From positions 558,001 to 622,000 of the forward strand of contig NZ_CP058246.1 in NCBI RefSeq assembly GCF_013388355.1: a stretch of DNA of 64,000 nucleotides. The letters run 5' to 3'. A program made the position numbers and the translations under genes. The DNA comes from Flavobacterium sp. LPB0248. GTDB taxonomy: Bacteria; Bacteroidota; Bacteroidia; Flavobacteriales; Flavobacteriaceae. This document shows, piece by piece, positions 50,863 through 60,289 of the stretch. Each line of letters begins with the position of its first letter. Positions within the stretch are counted from its first letter, which is position 1. The notes under the pieces were generated by a model. That model saw nothing but the letters and a program-made list of their open reading frames with translations. It was not told the origin of the DNA and searched no databases.

Positions 50863-52053
50863 TTATTTGATACTTTCAATCTCAACAACTTCGTTTGTAT
50901 CTGCGTTGTAATCAACACCAGGCACTTCAAATCCGAATAAATTTAAGAAATCACTTCTATATCCTGCTAAATCTCCAATTTCAGGCAATGTTTCTGTTGT
51001 AGCTTCTAACCACAATTTAGCCACTTTTTCCTGAACATCTTCACGCATTTCCCAATCATCAATTCTGATTCTTCCTTTTTCATCAACAGGAACTTCAGAA
51101 CCATTGTATAATCTGTCTTGGAATAAACGCTGGATTTGCTCAATACAACCTTCATGAATTCCTTCTTCTTTCATAATTTTATATAAAAGAGAAATATATA
51201 GAGGAATTACTGGAATTGCAGAACTTGCTTGAGTAACTAAAGCTTTATTTACAGAAACATAAGCTTTTCCTCCTATAGATTCTAAAGAATCTGAAATAGT
51301 AAACGCTGTAGCTTCTAAATGATCTTTTGCACGACCGATAGTTCCTTTACGGTAAACCGCTTCTGTTAATGATGGTCCGATATAAGAATAAGCAACTGTT
51401 GTAGCACCTTCAGCTAATAAATTTTCAGCTTTCAAAGCATCAATCCACATTGCCCAGTCTTCTCCCCCCATAACAGCAACAGTATTTTCAATATCTTCCT
51501 CATTTGCTGGAGCGATTGAAACATCTGAAACTTTTCCTGTGTGAAAATCAACTGTTTTATTTGTAAATGTTTGTCCGATCGGTTTTAAAACTGAACGGTG
51601 TGTAACACCTGTATTTGGATTAGTTCTTACTGGAGAAGCTAAACTATAAATTATAAGATCTACTTGTCCTAAATCTGCTTTGATTAAATCAAGAGTTTCT
51701 CTTTTAATTTCGTTTGAAAATGCATCTCCATTGATACTTTTTGCATATAAACCTGCTTTATGAGCCTCTTTTTCAAATGCTGCAGAATTATACCATCCTG
51801 GAGAAGCTGTTTTTCCTTCAACTGGTGGTTTTTCAAAAAATACACCAATTGTAGATGCACCAGAACCAAAAGCACTAGTAATTCTTGAAGCTAATCCAAA
51901 ACCTGTAGAAGCACCAATAACTAAAACTTTTTTAGCACCAGCGATTTCTCCTTTAGATTTTACGTACTCGATTTGATTTTTTACATTTTGTTCAGCTCCC
52001 GTTGGATGGGCAGTCAAACAAATAAATCCTCTCATTCTAGGTTCTATAATCAT
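50863..52053 (-). CDS. fabV: Trans-2-enoyl-ACP/CoA reductase FabV
   Basis: FabV is an NADH-dependent enoyl reductase, the last step of each fatty-acid elongation cycle, and is usually insensitive to triclosan. The 396-residue enzyme starts MIIEPRMRGFICLTAHPTG and has the extended Rossmann loop VLVIGASTGFGLASRI. The Tyr-x8-Lys active-site motif is in YRKGTIGRAKDHLE. It also has FEKPPVEGKTASPGWYN and IRIDDWEMREDVQ at the C-terminal side. It is monocistronic with its own terminator. If no FabI exists elsewhere, this is the essential reductase. Confidence 0.95.
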   Translation of the reverse strand: MIIEPRMRGFICLTAHPTGAEQNVKNQIEYVKSKGEIAGAKKVLVIGASTGFGLASRITSAFGSGASTIGVFFEKPPVEGKTASPGWYNSAAFEKEAHKAGLYAKSINGDAFSNEIKRETLDLIKADLGQVDLIIYSLASPVRTNPNTGVTHRSVLKPIGQTFTNKTVDFHTGKVSDVSIAPANEEDIENTVAVMGGEDWAMWIDALKAENLLAEGATTVAYSYIGPSLTEAVYRKGTIGRAKDHLEATAFTISDSLESIGGKAYVSVNKALVTQASSAIPVIPLYISLLYKIMKEEGIHEGCIEQIQRLFQDRLYNGSEVPVDEKGRIRIDDWEMREDVQEKVAKLWLEATTETLPEIGDLAGYRSDFLNLFGFEVPGVDYNADTNEVVEIESIK

Positions 52054-52104
52054 ATTCTTTATTTTTCTATTTTAATTTGTTTTTTTTCAAAAGAGCTTCT
52101 AAAA

Positions 52105-52806
52105 CTATTTTATAATTTTTTGAATGTTTTCACGTACTGTCAAAATATCAACATCTTTTTCTTTACATTCAATTTTATTGCCGTTGTATTTCTCGATTAA
52201 AAGATTCAAATCTTCGCAATTTCTAATAAAATTAGTTTCTTTTTTATCCACATCAAAAACAACACCTTTTAACCTATTCAAGTTTGCTCCTATTGTTCCT
52301 CCAACTGCTCCTCCACTACCATAAGCAAACGCTTTTGACCAAGAATTTGCAAACAACCCTTCTAGATAGAAAAACTTTCCATCGTTCATAACTCTATGAT
52401 AAGAATTCGGATTATCTCCATCTTGATTTTTATCTTCTTTTACAGAAAATTTATGAAAATATCTTTGCTGTATGTAAAGACTGCCATTATAGCTAACAGC
52501 AAAAAAATCAGTGATTTTCGCATCATTTCTTGTCCAAGCAAAAAAGACTTGATCCGCAAGAAATGTTCTATCAAGAGTTTTGTAACCCACTACCGTTTTT
52601 CTTATTATCCCATCTCCCATGTTGATTGCGTTTTTTTCTATAAAATCTTCATAGGTTCTGTAAACGCCTTCTGGAAAATCTTTTGCTATATAGGATTTGG
52701 TTTCCCCATTATTAGCCCCAGCTACTTCATTTGCAATCTGATCTTGCGCGCTAATCTTGCTAACAAATAGGCAAAGAAAAAATAAAACATGTATTTTTTT
52801 AATCAT
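52105..52806 (-). CDS. Unrecognised secreted protein with an unusual strong Shine-Dalgarno site
   Basis: The 233-residue protein has a signal peptide (ending SKISAQ) and a mature part with DFPEGVYRTYEDFIEKN, RKTVVGYK, SYNGSLYIQQRYFHKF, a Gly-rich turn (AYGSGGAVGGTIGANLNR) and two Cys (RNCEDLN, IECKEKD). I recognise no family. The leader carries AGGAGG (minus strand, 52816-52811) four bases before the ATG, rare in Flavobacteria. It lies 51 bases after recN and has a TATATTTG box at 52840-52847. The function is unknown. Confidence 0.7.
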   Translation of the reverse strand: MIKKIHVLFFLCLFVSKISAQDQIANEVAGANNGETKSYIAKDFPEGVYRTYEDFIEKNAINMGDGIIRKTVVGYKTLDRTFLADQVFFAWTRNDAKITDFFAVSYNGSLYIQQRYFHKFSVKEDKNQDGDNPNSYHRVMNDGKFFYLEGLFANSWSKAFAYGSGGAVGGTIGANLNRLKGVVFDVDKKETNFIRNCEDLNLLIEKYNGNKIECKEKDVDILTVRENIQKIIK

Positions 52807-52839
52807 ATTTCCTCCTGTTTATACTAATTTGGTTAGTGG

Positions 52840-52847
52840 CAAATATA
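52840..52847 (-). promoter_or_regulatory. Probable promoter -7 element of the secreted-protein gene
   Basis: On the minus strand TATATTTG fits TAnnTTTG and lies 33 nt before the ATG, next to the recN stop codon. No TTG -33 box is seen in the recN 3' end. Confidence 0.45.
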
Positions 52848-52857
52848 ATTTAATTAT

Positions 52858-54510
52858 TTAATTTAATAATTCTTTTGCATGATTTAATGCCGAATCAGAG
52901 ATGTTTGCACCTGACAACATTTGGGCTATTTCTGTAACTCTTTCGTTATGAGATAAAAGTTTTAATTCAGACTGCGTATCGTCTCCAATTGTAGATTTAG
53001 AAACTTTAAAATGAGAATCTCCTTTTGCCGCAATTTGAGGTAAATGTGTTATGGCAAAAATCTGCATTGTATTACTCATTTCTTTCATGATCTCTCCCAT
53101 TCTAATTGCAATTTCCCCCGAAACGCCTGTATCAATTTCGTCAAAAATTAATGTTGGCAATTTAGAGTATTTAGCCAAAATTGCTTTTACAGCAAGCATA
53201 ATACGAGACATCTCTCCTCCCGAGGCTACTTTTTTCAGTAGGCCAAAATCGGTTCCTTTATTTGCAGAAAATAAGAATTGTAATTCGTCTTTTCCGTTTT
53301 GAAAATACGTTTCCGAAGGCAATAATTCCATATTAAAACGAGCATTTGGCATTCCTAATGTTTCTAAAATTGAAACTAACTGTTCTGATAATCTCGGAAT
53401 TGCTTTTACTCTATTTTCATGGATTTTTGATGCGAAATTATCCAACTCAGTTGCTTTTTCTTCTATAATATTAGACAAAGAAGCAATTTCCTCATCCATA
53501 TTATCCAACTCTAATAAAGAATTACCCAAATCTGATTGAATCTGAAGAAGTTCATCTACAGAGCTTGCCTGGTGCTTTTTCTGTAAATTATAAATCAATT
53601 GTAATTTTTGATTTATAAGTTCCAACTGCACTGGATCATTTAACAATTTTTCAGAGCAATTCTGCAATTCTTTAGAAACGTCATCAAATTCTATCGTTAA
53701 GCTTGTAATTCTCTCGAATAAATTTTGATATTCTGATGAAAACGGAGCAACTTTTTGTAATGCATTTTTAATTTCATTCAAATTATGAAAAACACCAAAC
53801 TGCTCTTCATTTGCAATTGACAATGATTTATCTAGAGATTCTTTAATAATCTCAACATTATTCAGTTTTTCGTAGTCCTCTTCTAATTCTTCTTGTTCAC
53901 CAGATTTTAATTGCGCCGAAACTAATTCATTCAGCAAAAATGTATGATATTCCTGCTCCTTACCTGCATCACTCTGCTTTTTAAGCAACGCATTTAACTT
54001 CGCTTTATCTGCTTTATAAGATTTTAATTTTTTTTGATATTCAGCAATTATTTCTGCATTATTAGCAATAGCATCAATAATTTTAAATTGCACATTTTCA
54101 TCTGACAATTCTTGTGTTTGTTGCTGCGAATGAATATCAATTAAGTACAAGCTTAAATCTTGCAATTCCTGAAGATTTACAGGACTGTCATTTATAAAAG
54201 CACGAGATTTACCAGAAGGTAAAATTTCACGTCTAATAATCGTTTCGTCTTCATAATCTAAATCATTGGCTTCAAAAAAGTCTTTCAGATTATACTTTCC
54301 AATTTCAAACTGTGCTTCAATAACGCATTTTTCTTCTTTATTTTTTAGCGAAGTAAGGTCGGCCCTTTTGCCTAGAACAAGACCAATAGCTCCTAAAATG
54401 ATTGACTTTCCTGCACCTGTCTCACCTGTAATTATAGAAAAACCTTTAGAAAAATCAATGGCTAGTTTTTCAATAAGAGCATAATTTTTAATTGACAGCG
54501 ATGTAATCAT
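52858..54510 (-). CDS. recN: DNA repair protein RecN
   Basis: RecN is a cohesin-like SMC ATPase in double-strand-break repair. The 550-residue protein has the N-terminal ATPase half with Walker A GETGAGKSIILGAIG near residue 30. A long charged coiled-coil (about 150-360) follows, then the C-terminal half with the ABC signature VASGGEMSRIMLAVK and Walker B IFDEIDTGVSGEI, ending VTHLPQ-like (FAITHLPQIA). It is the last gene of the bamD cluster, 57 nt after the DUF4835 gene. Confidence 0.96.
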   Translation of the reverse strand: MITSLSIKNYALIEKLAIDFSKGFSIITGETGAGKSIILGAIGLVLGKRADLTSLKNKEEKCVIEAQFEIGKYNLKDFFEANDLDYEDETIIRREILPSGKSRAFINDSPVNLQELQDLSLYLIDIHSQQQTQELSDENVQFKIIDAIANNAEIIAEYQKKLKSYKADKAKLNALLKKQSDAGKEQEYHTFLLNELVSAQLKSGEQEELEEDYEKLNNVEIIKESLDKSLSIANEEQFGVFHNLNEIKNALQKVAPFSSEYQNLFERITSLTIEFDDVSKELQNCSEKLLNDPVQLELINQKLQLIYNLQKKHQASSVDELLQIQSDLGNSLLELDNMDEEIASLSNIIEEKATELDNFASKIHENRVKAIPRLSEQLVSILETLGMPNARFNMELLPSETYFQNGKDELQFLFSANKGTDFGLLKKVASGGEMSRIMLAVKAILAKYSKLPTLIFDEIDTGVSGEIAIRMGEIMKEMSNTMQIFAITHLPQIAAKGDSHFKVSKSTIGDDTQSELKLLSHNERVTEIAQMLSGANISDSALNHAKELLN

Positions 54511-54567
54511 AGGGCAATTTTGTAAAAATGAGAGTTAAAGAGTTTTAAGTGGATTATAAAAACGAGA

Positions 54568-55452
54568 TTAATATTTAATCTGTGACCATTTAGTAGAGTT
54601 TAATGGAGAAACCTTATTTAAGACATCTGTTAAATCTGTAATTGGAATACTTGGTCCGCCAGAAAAAATAGAGACAATTTCGTCTGATTTTGCATCAAAG
54701 AAAACTCGGGTAATAAAAGCATTTGGCTTCACCGAATTTAATTTTCCAATTAACAGCAAAGCATTTTTTATTTTCTCTTTTGCTGCTTTCTGATCCATGG
54801 TCATGGCATCCAATCCTGTATGATAAGCATAAGTTGTCTGACGTAAATCGCTATAAGTTGGCGCAATCATATCATTAATCAAATAATACCGATTTTGAAG
54901 TCCATCAGATTGATTCCAACCTTTAAAACCACCTTGCTGCGCAACATTTGCAATATTTTGAGCCGTTTGAAGATATGGATTTCCTGCGCCCATTTGAAAA
55001 GTATCGGCGTCCATACCTAAAATCATATAACAGTAAAAAGACACAACAGAAACTAAATTTGAGTCGTAAGTATTTGGGTTAAACAACAATGGCTCGTATT
55101 CTGTATATCTGAAGTTAAAATCTTTATCGTTGTAATTTAAAACGGGAGAAGAATAAGTAGAATTAAAAATCAATCTGGAAGACTGAACTTGGATTGTTCC
55201 TGTAAACTGATCTGAACTATTTGATGATAAAGTAATATACATCGAACAGTTTATTCTTTCGTTTTGTTTTAAAACAGATCCCGTCCAGTCTGTTTTATTT
55301 ACAAATTCAGACAAAGAAGTTTGAAGCGTTTTAAAAACCTGATTATTTGGATTTGTTAGCCGTTCTGTATTAATAGTTACTGTACAATTTAGCTGTTGAG
55401 CTTGTACAAAACCAAAGCTTAAAAATACTAATAGAGTAACTATTTTATTCAT
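54568..55452 (-). CDS. DUF4835 family protein (PorD-like)
   Basis: The 294-residue protein has a signal peptide (ending FVQAQ), LNCTVTINTERLTNPNNQVF, LQTSLSEFVNKTDWTGSV, YNDKDFNFRYTEYEPLLFNP and the conserved tail TRVFFDAKSDEIVSIFSGG. DUF4835 is a Bacteroidota periplasmic family near type IX secretion and often named PorD; the link to the secretion machine is weak evidence here. It sits between coaBC and recN, as in many Flavobacteria, in a cluster that also holds bamD and rpoZ. Confidence 0.82.
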   Translation of the reverse strand: MNKIVTLLVFLSFGFVQAQQLNCTVTINTERLTNPNNQVFKTLQTSLSEFVNKTDWTGSVLKQNERINCSMYITLSSNSSDQFTGTIQVQSSRLIFNSTYSSPVLNYNDKDFNFRYTEYEPLLFNPNTYDSNLVSVVSFYCYMILGMDADTFQMGAGNPYLQTAQNIANVAQQGGFKGWNQSDGLQNRYYLINDMIAPTYSDLRQTTYAYHTGLDAMTMDQKAAKEKIKNALLLIGKLNSVKPNAFITRVFFDAKSDEIVSIFSGGPSIPITDLTDVLNKVSPLNSTKWSQIKY

Positions 55453-55523
55453 AATCGTCTAGATATTTAATTTTATAAAACACAAATCGTTTCCAATTTA
55501 TGTTTTCGGCGTATATTCTAAAT

Positions 55524-56738
55524 TTATGATTTTGAAAAATGCAGAATAACTTTATTCAAAATATCAGCCGCTACAGATTCTTTTGATTTCAATTCCATTG
55601 GTTCTATTTCAAAATTTTTATCAATAAAAGTTACTTTATTGGTATCTTTTTTAAAACCGGCACCTTTATCTTGTAAGGAATTTAAAACAATCAAATCTAA
55701 GTTTTTTTTCTGAATTTTCAACTTAGCATTTTCAATTTCATTTTCAGTCTCTAATGCAAAACCAATTAAAAACTGATTTTTTTTGATAGCCCCCAAAGAA
55801 GACAATATATCTTTTGTCTTTTCCAATTCGATCGAAAACTCTTCAGTATTTTTCTTAATCTTTTGATCTGCGACAAATTTAGGTCTATAATCTGCTACAG
55901 CTGCAGCTGCGATTGCTGCATCAACTTCATTAAAATACAGATGACAGGCATCGTACATTTCTTGAGCCGAAACAACATCAACCACTTTTATCAAACTATT
56001 TTTAGCCTTAAAATGAGTCGGACCTGCAATTAAAAACACTTCTGCTCCTAAGTTTGCCGCTTCATTAGCAATATCAAACCCCATTTTTCCAGAAGAATGA
56101 TTTCCAATAAAACGCACGGGATCTATAGCTTCGTATGTCGGGCCGGCCGTAACAAGTATTTTTTTTCCTTTTAAAGGCAGTTTGCTCTCCAAATCGGCTT
56201 CTAAAAAAGCAACGATATTTTCAGGTTCAGCCATTCGGCCTTCTCCCGACAAACCACTTGCCAATTCTCCGCTTTCAGCAGGAATCATAATATTTCCATA
56301 CTGCTTTAACGCAGCAAAACTCGATAAAGTCGAAGGATGTCTATACATATCCAAGTCCATTGCAGGCGCAAAATAGACTGGACATTTTGCTGATAAATAT
56401 GCCGCAATTAGAAGATTATCACAGTTTCCTGTTGCCATTTTAGATAAAGTATTGGCAGTAGCAGGCGCAACCAACATTAAATCGGCCCAAAGTCCTAATT
56501 CAACGTGATTGTTCCAAACTTGATCTTCATCATCTTGATTAAAGAAACTTGAATGTACTGGATTTTTTGATAAGGTTGATAATGTAAGTGGGGTTACAAA
56601 ATCCTTAGAAGCAGGTGTCATGATCACTTGGACATGTGCACCTGCTTTTATAAAAAGTCGTACTAAAGTAGCTGTTTTATAGGCTGCAATTCCACCGGAA
56701 ACACCCAGTAAAATCTTTTTCCCGTTTAAAACTGACAT
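55524..56738 (-). CDS. coaBC: Bifunctional phosphopantothenoylcysteine decarboxylase/synthase CoaBC
   Basis: The 404-residue enzyme makes 4'-phosphopantetheine for coenzyme A. The N-terminal FMN domain (CoaC) shows LGVSGGIAAYKT, the catalytic His in NNHVELGLWADLMLVAPAT and NCDNLL with the Cys. The C-terminal CoaB domain shows VTAGPTYEAIDPVRFIGNHS, AAAAVADYRP and KNTEEFSIELEKTKDIL. It begins seven bases after rpoZ on the same transcript. Confidence 0.96.
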   Translation of the reverse strand: MSVLNGKKILLGVSGGIAAYKTATLVRLFIKAGAHVQVIMTPASKDFVTPLTLSTLSKNPVHSSFFNQDDEDQVWNNHVELGLWADLMLVAPATANTLSKMATGNCDNLLIAAYLSAKCPVYFAPAMDLDMYRHPSTLSSFAALKQYGNIMIPAESGELASGLSGEGRMAEPENIVAFLEADLESKLPLKGKKILVTAGPTYEAIDPVRFIGNHSSGKMGFDIANEAANLGAEVFLIAGPTHFKAKNSLIKVVDVVSAQEMYDACHLYFNEVDAAIAAAAVADYRPKFVADQKIKKNTEEFSIELEKTKDILSSLGAIKKNQFLIGFALETENEIENAKLKIQKKNLDLIVLNSLQDKGAGFKKDTNKVTFIDKNFEIEPMELKSKESVAADILNKVILHFSKS

Positions 56739-56745
56739 TGTACTA

Positions 56746-57063
56746 TTATTTGTTTGAACTTCTGTGGTAAGTTTTACCGTCTAACCATTCTTGAACAGCT
56801 AAAGCGTGTGGTTTTGGTAATTTTTCGTAAAATTTAGAAACTTCAATTTGTTCTTTATTTTCAAAAACTTCCTCTAGACTATCATTGTAAGTAGCAAATT
56901 CTTCTAATTTTTCAGTCAATTCTTTTTTAATTTCTGAATTAATTTGATTTGCTCTTTTAGCCATAATGGTAATTGCCTCATACACATTTCCTGTTGGCTC
57001 TTCAATAACTGTTTTATTGTAAGTTATTGTGTTTACAGGAGCATTCGTCTTTTTTAAATCCAT
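56746..57063 (-). CDS. rpoZ: RNA polymerase omega subunit, Bacteroidota form
   Basis: This 105-residue protein is the Bacteroidota omega subunit (RpoZ/Rpb6-like), which stabilises the RNA polymerase core. It has YNKTVIEEPTGNVYEAITIM, the conserved KRANQINSEIKKEL motif and EVSKFYEKLPKPHALAVQEW. It lies nine bases after bamD and seven before coaBC, a conserved order in this group. Confidence 0.93.
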   Translation of the reverse strand: MDLKKTNAPVNTITYNKTVIEEPTGNVYEAITIMAKRANQINSEIKKELTEKLEEFATYNDSLEEVFENKEQIEVSKFYEKLPKPHALAVQEWLDGKTYHRSSNK

Positions 57064-57072
57064 GACTTTATT

Positions 57073-57867
57073 TTATTTAGTAAATTTTTGTAAATCTGTT
57101 TCAACTCTGGCATTCATCTGGTCTGCCTTTTCTTTATACTTTGTATCGCTTTTAAATTTCATCAAATTCGCATAAGCTGCTTGTGCAACATGTAAACGTT
57201 CTTCCATTTTTGAAGGAATACTGTTAATTGCCAATTGATATGCTGAATCATATTTATAAAACAATGCATCTTCTTTTAAAGGTGTTCCAGGAAAATCAGC
57301 GATAAAATTATCAAAAGCAATTAATGCCGATTTATAATCTGAAATGGTATTATATCCTTTAGCATTTTCGTATGCTTTTTTCTCTAATTTACCATTTAGC
57401 TTTTGTACAGCCTCATTTGCCTGAGGGATGTATTCTGAGTTTGGATAATTATCAATAAAAGCTTGCAATTTTTCTAATGCTTTTACAGTATCTGCTTGGT
57501 CTAAACTGTAAACCGGCGACAACTTAGAATAGCTATAAGCTCCTAAGAAAGCAGCTTCCTGCACTTTTTCACTTCGCGGATAACCTGAAACAAACGCTTC
57601 GAACTGATAGCCTGCCAAATAGTATTGTTTTGTTTTATAATACGATTGCGAAAACATGTAAAACAACTTTTCTGCCTGAGGTTTTCCTCGGTAAGAAGTT
57701 GCTAATTGCTCAAAAAGACGAATCGCTTTTGTGTATTTACCGGCATCATACATTTTTGTTGCCATTTCAAATTTTGCTGCAACATCTTCATTTTTCAATG
57801 CTTTTTGATATTCTCCACAAGAATAAAAAAGAGTTACAACAATTAATAGCGATAGTATTTTTTTCAT
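57073..57867 (-). CDS. bamD: Outer membrane assembly lipoprotein BamD
   Basis: BamD is the TPR lipoprotein of the Bam complex that inserts outer-membrane barrels. The 264-residue protein has lipobox LFYSCG (Cys near 17). Five TPR units follow, including YDAGKYTKAIRLFEQLATSY, YKTKQYYLAGYQFEAFVSGY and PNSEYIPQANEAVQKLNGKL, with a basic C-terminal ending. It heads an operon read from a consensus promoter at 57937-57967. Two stress- and envelope-related genes follow. Confidence 0.93.
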   Translation of the reverse strand: MKKILSLLIVVTLFYSCGEYQKALKNEDVAAKFEMATKMYDAGKYTKAIRLFEQLATSYRGKPQAEKLFYMFSQSYYKTKQYYLAGYQFEAFVSGYPRSEKVQEAAFLGAYSYSKLSPVYSLDQADTVKALEKLQAFIDNYPNSEYIPQANEAVQKLNGKLEKKAYENAKGYNTISDYKSALIAFDNFIADFPGTPLKEDALFYKYDSAYQLAINSIPSKMEERLHVAQAAYANLMKFKSDTKYKEKADQMNARVETDLQKFTK

Positions 57868-57919
57868 TTTCTTACTGTTATTACAATCTCAGACAATTAA
57901 TTATGCCAAAGTGAAATCG

Positions 57920-57967
57920 CACCGAAGTTTCGGTGGCAAATTTAGTTATTAATTTAGCTACTGCAAA
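57920..57967 (-). promoter_or_regulatory. Promoter of the bamD operon with a start-site hairpin
   Basis: On the minus strand TTTTG, a 19-nt spacer (57963-57945) and TAAATTTG (57944-57937) match the Bacteroidota consensus. A 7-bp dyad (CACCGAA-GT-TTCGGTG, 57920-57935) lies at the expected transcription start and could be a 5' stabilising hairpin or an operator. Confidence 0.72.
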
Positions 57968-58006
57968 ATAATTTTTTAGTATCTTAAAATACTAACACTT
58001 TAACAA

Positions 58007-58888
58007 TTATTTAATGCTGTTTTTTACAAAGTCATTTAGTCTTGTTGCAAGAGATTCATCAACAGAAACCAATGGTAGACGAACAGTATTCTCAGCAATT
58101 CCAAGGGCTTGGAAGATTTGTTTGATTCCAGCTGGATTTCCTTGCTCAAAAATCATATCAATACTGTCTGACAAAAAGTAATGTGTTTTGTAAGCGTCGG
58201 TTGCTTTTTTATTCAATCCTAAACGAATCATTTCTGAAAATTCTTTAGGAAAACCTTGTCCAATTACAGAAATAACGCCAGCTCCTCCCGCTAAAACGAT
58301 CGGCAATGCCAGCATATCGTCTCCAGAAATCACTAAGAAATCTTTTGGAGCATTTTTAATAATCTGCATAGCCTGAGCCATATCTCCAGCAGCTTCTTTA
58401 ATAGCTACGACATTTTTAAAATCATTAGCCAAACGCACCACTGTTGAAGGAAGCATATTACTTGCCGTTCTTCCTGGAACGTTATATAGGATTACTGGAA
58501 TTGGAGAAGCTTCAGCAATTGCTTTAAAGTGCTGATAAATTCCTTCCTGAGTTGGTTTATTATAATAAGGTGAAACAGACAATATCGCTTCAAAAGCAGA
58601 AAAATCTCTTGTTTTCAACTCTTCTACAATCTGCATAGTATTATTACCTCCAACTCCTAAAACTAGAGGCAATCTTCCTTTATTCACATCGATTACAGTC
58701 TTTATAACCAATTCTTTCTCTTCTGCTGTAAGGGTTGCATTTTCTGCTGTTGTTCCCATTACAACAAGATACTCCACTCCACCATCTATAGAAAAGTTTA
58801 CAACTCTCTGTAAAGCTTCAATGTCAACTGAAAAATCTTTTTTAAATGGCGTCACAAGTGCAACACCAGTACCTATCAATGATTGCAT
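58007..58888 (-). CDS. dapA: 4-hydroxy-tetrahydrodipicolinate synthase
   Basis: DapA starts the lysine and meso-diaminopimelate branch by condensing pyruvate with aspartate semialdehyde. The 293-residue TIM-barrel has [15 protein letters not shown] in place of the usual GTTGE loop (Ala-Glu is a common Bacteroidota variant), [11 protein letters not shown], and the Schiff-base Lys in [19 protein letters not shown] and [10 protein letters not shown] follow. It lies 15 bases after the DUF6913 gene. Confidence 0.96.
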   Translation of the reverse strand: MQSLIGTGVALVTPFKKDFSVDIEALQRVVNFSIDGGVEYLVVMGTTAENATLTAEEKELVIKTVIDVNKGRLPLVLGVGGNNTMQIVEELKTRDFSAFEAILSVSPYYNKPTQEGIYQHFKAIAEASPIPVILYNVPGRTASNMLPSTVVRLANDFKNVVAIKEAAGDMAQAMQIIKNAPKDFLVISGDDMLALPIVLAGGAGVISVIGQGFPKEFSEMIRLGLNKKATDAYKTHYFLSDSIDMIFEQGNPAGIKQIFQALGIAENTVRLPLVSVDESLATRLNDFVKNSIK

Positions 58889-58903
58889 ATTAATTATTAT
58901 AAT

Positions 58904-59416
58904 TTATTTTATATTTTTCAAATACCTAAACAATTCTGAAATGAATAGTTTATAGTTCCCTAATTCTGTATTAATCATCAAACGATTTAAATTTTGATCT
59001 ACAGCAGAAAATCCGATTTTAAATTTAGCTTTTGATTTGTTTGTGATAAACATTAAAAAGACATTTTCAACATCGTAATAACTTAGTAAAAGATCAAATT
59101 CTGAATTTACAAATTCATTCAGATATCCTTCTATAACTTCACCTTTCCAATTGATGTGTTTTTTACCAAAAGTTGGACGAAAATAGGTTTCTTTTTCCTT
59201 AAATTTTTCTCTGTAGGCAAGAACTTTTATATTTTCTAAAGCAATTCCGTGGAGTGTTAACTCCTTAATTAATGCTTCTGAATTTTCAAAAGTGCTCTCA
59301 TCTATCAATAAACCAATTGTTTGAACGTTTTTAGCTAATACTCCGCTTTTTTCATTATTTAAATTAACATTTAATGATTTTTTTACAAAAAATTCCTTTA
59401 TATAATTTAAAAACAT
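58904..59416 (-). CDS. DUF6913 family protein
   Basis: The 170-residue protein resembles a NTP-binding or SLOG-like alpha/beta fold: TIGLLIDESTFENSEALIKEL, ENIKVLAYREK, ELNEF-type middle (GYLNEFVNSEFDLLLSYYDV) and the end FSAVDQNLNRLMINTELGNY. I recognise the DUF6913 family but no function. It is the first gene of a two-gene operon with dapA, typical of this phylum. A TAATTTTG box (59435-59442, minus) lies 19 nt before the ATG. Confidence 0.83.
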   Translation of the reverse strand: MFLNYIKEFFVKKSLNVNLNNEKSGVLAKNVQTIGLLIDESTFENSEALIKELTLHGIALENIKVLAYREKFKEKETYFRPTFGKKHINWKGEVIEGYLNEFVNSEFDLLLSYYDVENVFLMFITNKSKAKFKIGFSAVDQNLNRLMINTELGNYKLFISELFRYLKNIK

Positions 59417-59463
59417 AGTACTTTTACTAGATTACAAAATTAATTATTTAAGTTGCATTTAAA

Positions 59464-60243
59464 ATGGTAAAACTAAAAAAGTATAACGGATTTTTAAAAC
59501 TTTTTGTTATATTCTTAACACTTTTTTCAATCTCTTCTTGTAGTACGAAAAACTACAATTTATCTAAAATTGAAGGAAAACAACTTCCTGTTACCGAAAA
59601 GACTGGGGAAACTCCTGAAATTGAAAATTTTATTAAACCTTATCGTGATCACATTAATAAGGATTTAGATAATGTATTGGCTTATTGCCCCGAAACTCTT
59701 GACAAAAGCACTGGAAAGTGGCAAACTGGCATTGGAAGCTTAATGGCAGATGTTTGCGTGCAGAGAGGAAACATTGTTTTTAACGCTCGTGAAAAGAAAA
59801 ACATAGATATATGTCTTTTAAATCATGGTGGTATCCGTGCTATTTTGCCAAAAGGAAATGTTACAACAAGAACGGCTTTTGAAATTATGCCTTTTGAAAA
59901 CAGTTTGGTTGTTTTAGCTTTAAAAGGTGATCAGATCTTAGAAATTGCGGCTTACATTATTAAGGAGAAAAAACCTCAGCCATTGTCTGGAATGACTTTT
60001 ACTATCACAAAAGATAATAAAGCAAAAGATATCATGGTGCAAGGCAAACCTCTTGATTTAAACAAAACGTATTATGTTGCTACAAACGATTATTTGGCAA
60101 ATGGAGGAGACAGTATGACTTTCTTTGCAAAAAGTACTCAAAAGTTTGATTTAAATTACAAATTAAGAGATGTACTGATTGATTATTTTAAAGAAGTAGA
60201 CACAGTTGTTGCTCCTAAAAATATCAGAATTACCGAAGAATAA
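59464..60243 (+). CDS. 5'-nucleotidase C-terminal domain lipoprotein
   Basis: The 259-residue protein has a lipoprotein signal (lipobox SISSCS, Cys near residue 26). It is equivalent only to the C-terminal domain of UshA-type 5'-nucleotidases: IGSLMADVCVQRG, NHGGIRAILPKGNVT with the adenine-stacking region, EIMPFENSLVVLALKGDQIL and the YYVATNDYLANGGDSMTFF end. The metal-binding half is encoded by the next gene. The two probably form a periplasmic enzyme that dephosphorylates nucleotides. Confidence 0.93.
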   Translation: MVKLKKYNGFLKLFVIFLTLFSISSCSTKNYNLSKIEGKQLPVTEKTGETPEIENFIKPYRDHINKDLDNVLAYCPETLDKSTGKWQTGIGSLMADVCVQRGNIVFNAREKKNIDICLLNHGGIRAILPKGNVTTRTAFEIMPFENSLVVLALKGDQILEIAAYIIKEKKPQPLSGMTFTITKDNKAKDIMVQGKPLDLNKTYYVATNDYLANGGDSMTFFAKSTQKFDLNYKLRDVLIDYFKEVDTVVAPKNIRITEE

Positions 60244-60289
60244 AAATTACAAAAAAACAAGTATAGCATTTCTGCAAAAAATATATAAA

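Noticed and set aside
52396-52770. A 124-codon plus-strand frame over the secreted-protein gene
   Set aside because: It is antisense to a gene with a signal peptide and its own promoter and Shine-Dalgarno site. Its translation is very Ile/Phe/Ser-rich, as expected of an antisense shadow.
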